From the NCBI GenBank assembly GCA_031259195.1, contig JAIRLR010000005.1, positions 1 to 7,809 on the forward strand: DNA of 7,809 nt, given 5' to 3'. The position numbers and the translations under genes are program-made. Below the pieces are notes generated by a model. The model was not told the DNA's origin. It saw only the letters and a program-made list of their open reading frames with translations, and searched no databases. The first letter of the stretch is position 1, and every line of letters begins with the position of its first letter. Below, piece by piece: positions 5,263 through 7,809 of the stretch. The DNA is from Streptococcaceae bacterium (lineage in GTDB: Bacteria > Bacillota > Bacilli > Lactobacillales > Streptococcaceae).

Positions 5263-7809
5263 ATGACAGAGAGAAAGAATTTATCTACTAAGTATCATCC
5301 TTCTGAAGTAGAGGCTGGACGTTATCAAAAGTGGTTAGAGCAAAAGGTTTTTGAACCATCGGCTGATAAAAAAGCGAAGACGTATTCAATTGTTATTCCG
5401 CCGCCAAATGTGACGGGGAAACTACATTTAGGTCATGCTTGGAATACAACGCTGCAGGATATTATTATTCGCCAAAAGCGGATGAAAGGCTACGATGCGC
5501 TTTGGCTTCCAGGGATGGACCATGCTGGGATTTCAACCCAAGCCAAAGTTGTAGAAGAGCTTCGAAATCAAGGAATTGATTATCAAGAGCTTGGGCGAGA
5601 AAAATTTCTTGAGAAAGTTTGGGACTGGAAAGAAGAGTATGCGGGAGAAATTCGCAAGCAATGGGCAAAGCTAGGTTTGTCGCTAGATTATTCGCGTGAG
5701 CGTTTTACTTTGGATGAAGGTTTGTCTGCTGCAGTTCGCAAAGTATTTGTTAAGCTTTATGAAAAAGGGTTAATCTATCGCGGTGAATATATTATTAACT
5801 GGGATCCGAAAGCGCGCACAGCTTTATCTGATATCGAAGTGATTCATAAGGATGTTGAAGGTGCATTTTATCATATGATATATAATTTGGAAGATGGCAG
5901 TACTTCGCTTGAGGTTGCTACAACGCGCCCTGAGACAATGTTTGGAGATGCGGCAGTAGCGGTTAATCCAGATGATCCGCGCTATAAAGATTTTATTGGG
6001 CAGTATGTGATCTTGCCGATTATTAAAAAAAAAATTCCTGTTGTTGCAGATGAACATGCTGATATGGAGCTTGGAACGGGAGTTGTGAAAATTACACCTG
6101 CCCATGATCCAAATGATTTTGAGGTCGGACAGCGTCATAACTTGCCACAAGTTAATGTGATGAATGAAGATGGTACAATGAATGAAAATGCTGGTGTGTT
6201 TGCGGGAATGGACCGCTTTGCTGCGCGTTATGCGGTTGTGGAAAAATTAAAAGAGTTGGGTCTTTTAGTAAAAGTAAAAAAGATGGTTCATTCTGTAGGG
6301 CATTCACAGCGTAGTGGTATGATGGTGGAGCCTCGTTTATCAACTCAATGGTTTGTGAAAATGGATGAGCTGGCCAGGCAAGTTATTGCTAACCAAGCAA
6401 CGGATGAAGCTGTGGCGTTTTTCCCTTCAAGATTTAATCAGACTTTTTTAAACTGGATGGAAAATATCCACGACTGGGTAATTTCTCGTCAACTTTGGTG
6501 GGGTCATCAGATTCCTGCTTGGTATCATAAAAAAACGGGCGAGATGTATGTAGGGGAAGTTGCCCCAGCTGACTTAGAAAACTGGGAGCAGGATCCTGAT
6601 GTGCTGGATACTTGGTTTAGTTCAGCCTTGTGGCCATTTTCAACTATGGGTTGGCCAGATATTGAAAATGAAGACTTTAAACGTTATTTCCCAACAAATA
6701 CCTTGGTAACAGGATATGACATTATCTTTTTTTGGGTTAGTCGAATGATTTTTCAGTCACTTGCGTTTACAAAGCGGCGACCATTTGAAAAGGTGTTAAT
6801 TCACGGACTTATTCGTGCTGAAGATGGACGAAAGATGAGCAAGTCATTAGGCAATGGGATTGATCCGATGGATGTGATTGATAAGTATGGTGCTGATGCT
6901 TTGCGTTGGTTTTTATCAAATGGTTCAACACCTGGTCAGGATACACGTTTTAGTTATGAAAAAATGGATGCAGCGTGGAATTTTATTAATAAAATCTGGA
7001 ACATTTCGCGTTACATTATTATGAACAACGAAGGTTTAACAGTAGATTTGATTTCAGAAAGTTTGGATAAAGTTGTAAAGCGTAATGCTGGTAATGTCTT
7101 TGATCGCTTTATTTTAAGTCGCTTAAATGAAACGATTGAAAAAGTAGATGAGAATTTTGAGCGCTTTGAATTCGGCGAAGCAGGGCGTGTTCTTTATAAT
7201 TTTATTTGGGATGAATTTGCTGATTGGTATCTTGAATTAACGAAAGAAGTTCTTTACGGAGAAGATGAGAGTGAAAAAGTTGTAACGCGTGCAATATTAA
7301 CGCATGTTTTAGATCAAATACTGCGTTTGCTTCATCCGATTATGCCATTTGTGACAGAAGCAATTTTTGAATATTTACCGCATAATGAAGAAATATTAAT
7401 AGCGGCTTCTTATCCCAAAATAAATCCTGATTTTTCTGATAAAAAAGCAGTTGCAGATGTTAAAGTTCTAAAAGAATTAATTCGTGCAGTGCGTACGATT
7501 CGTTTGGAAGCGAATACGCCTCTAGCTAAAAAAGTGCCGATATTGATAAAAACAACTAATTCACACATTGAGAAATTTTTACAGGAAAATGAAAATTATC
7601 TTAGACGTTTTACTAATCCTAAAACTCTAACGATTTCAAATGATGTAAAAGAACCTGAAATGGCCAAATCAGCAATTCTTACAGGTGCAGAGATTTATTT
7701 GCCATTAAAGGGTTTGCTTAATTTAGATGAGGAGATAGCCCGTTTGCAAAGAGACTTAGATAAATTAACACAAAAAGTAAAATGTGTACAAAGTAAGCTT
7801 GCTAATAAA
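5263..7809 (+). CDS. valS: valyl-tRNA synthetase (3' end beyond window)
   Basis: The frame runs 849 codons to the window edge without a stop; the family is usually about 880 residues, so roughly the last 30 are missing. This class I synthetase charges tRNA-Val. Signatures are [13 protein letters not shown] (47-59) with the HIGH motif as HLGH (55-58), the CP1 editing domain with [11 protein letters not shown] (219-229) and [16 protein letters not shown] (271-286), [31 protein letters not shown] and KMSKS (524-528). An anticodon-binding domain follows, then the start of the C-terminal coiled coil (from about residue 810, [17 protein letters not shown]). The ATG has AGGAAGGG eight bases upstream, overlapping the dnaA stop region. 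Only 14 bases separate it from dnaA and no promoter is visible between them, so co-transcription with dnaA is likely. A run of ten A at 6025-6034 encodes three lysines with the frame intact. Confidence 0.97.
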   Translation, partial: MTERKNLSTKYHPSEVEAGRYQKWLEQKVFEPSADKKAKTYSIVIPPPNVTGKLHLGHAWNTTLQDIIIRQKRMKGYDALWLPGMDHAGISTQAKVVEELRNQGIDYQELGREKFLEKVWDWKEEYAGEIRKQWAKLGLSLDYSRERFTLDEGLSAAVRKVFVKLYEKGLIYRGEYIINWDPKARTALSDIEVIHKDVEGAFYHMIYNLEDGSTSLEVATTRPETMFGDAAVAVNPDDPRYKDFIGQYVILPIIKKKIPVVADEHADMELGTGVVKITPAHDPNDFEVGQRHNLPQVNVMNEDGTMNENAGVFAGMDRFAARYAVVEKLKELGLLVKVKKMVHSVGHSQRSGMMVEPRLSTQWFVKMDELARQVIANQATDEAVAFFPSRFNQTFLNWMENIHDWVISRQLWWGHQIPAWYHKKTGEMYVGEVAPADLENWEQDPDVLDTWFSSALWPFSTMGWPDIENEDFKRYFPTNTLVTGYDIIFFWVSRMIFQSLAFTKRRPFEKVLIHGLIRAEDGRKMSKSLGNGIDPMDVIDKYGADALRWFLSNGSTPGQDTRFSYEKMDAAWNFINKIWNISRYIIMNNEGLTVDLISESLDKVVKRNAGNVFDRFILSRLNETIEKVDENFERFEFGEAGRVLYNFIWDEFADWYLELTKEVLYGEDESEKVVTRAILTHVLDQILRLLHPIMPFVTEAIFEYLPHNEEILIAASYPKINPDFSDKKAVADVKVLKELIRAVRTIRLEANTPLAKKVPILIKTTNSHIEKFLQENENYLRRFTNPKTLTISNDVKEPEMAKSAILTGAEIYLPLKGLLNLDEEIARLQRDLDKLTQKVKCVQSKLANK

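Noticed and set aside
6025..6034. Frameshift in valS at the A10 run
   Set aside because: Reading through in one frame keeps all ValS motifs on both sides of the run, so the gene is intact here.
5465..6343. Minus-strand frames inside valS (5465-5668, 5824-6150, 6152-6343)
   Set aside because: They are antisense shadows of an intact synthetase gene whose catalytic and editing motifs are all in the plus-strand frame.

Overview
The window reads as bacterial chromosome from a low-GC, AT-rich organism with strong Shine-Dalgarno sites (GGAGG types), a lipoprotein-type solute-binding protein and a 446-residue DnaA. This fits Firmicutes in the broad sense. A Negativicutes-like member is possible, but that is a guess. 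The window covers the chromosomal replication-origin neighbourhood, with genes leaving it in both directions.

Layout, left to right. Positions 1-468 carry no credible gene. They hold three copies of a 45-base palindromic repeat, several perfect small hairpins between them, and a terminator-like hairpin at the extreme left. Positions 469-2701, on the minus strand, are a compact three-gene operon for a polar amino acid (glutamine-type) ABC importer: ATPase (glnQ), lipoprotein receptor (glnH) and permease (glnP), in that transcription order. Its presumed promoter lies at about 2841-2870. A 9-base inverted repeat resembling Gram-positive PurR boxes flanks this promoter. Positions 2943-3188 hold an in-frame remnant whose C-terminal half looks like the end of the Na+/serine-threonine symporter SstT. 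Its first residues resemble SstT's N-terminal region, which suggests a large internal deletion. Positions 3189-3907 are very AT-rich, gene-free and contain DnaA-box-like 9-mers. This is the probable oriC, ending in the dnaA promoter. dnaA (3908-5248) follows, and valS (5263 to the window edge, cut off near its C-terminus) starts 14 bases after it.

The most unusual point is gene order. dnaA is followed by valS rather than dnaN, and a glutamine transporter operon plus a decayed transporter gene occupy the other side of the origin, where rpmH is common. No wholly new system is evident. The most interesting observations are the rearranged origin, the internally deleted sstT relic, the paired operator-like sites at glnQ and the palindromic repeat cluster. 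All homology statements come from recalled family features, not from a search.
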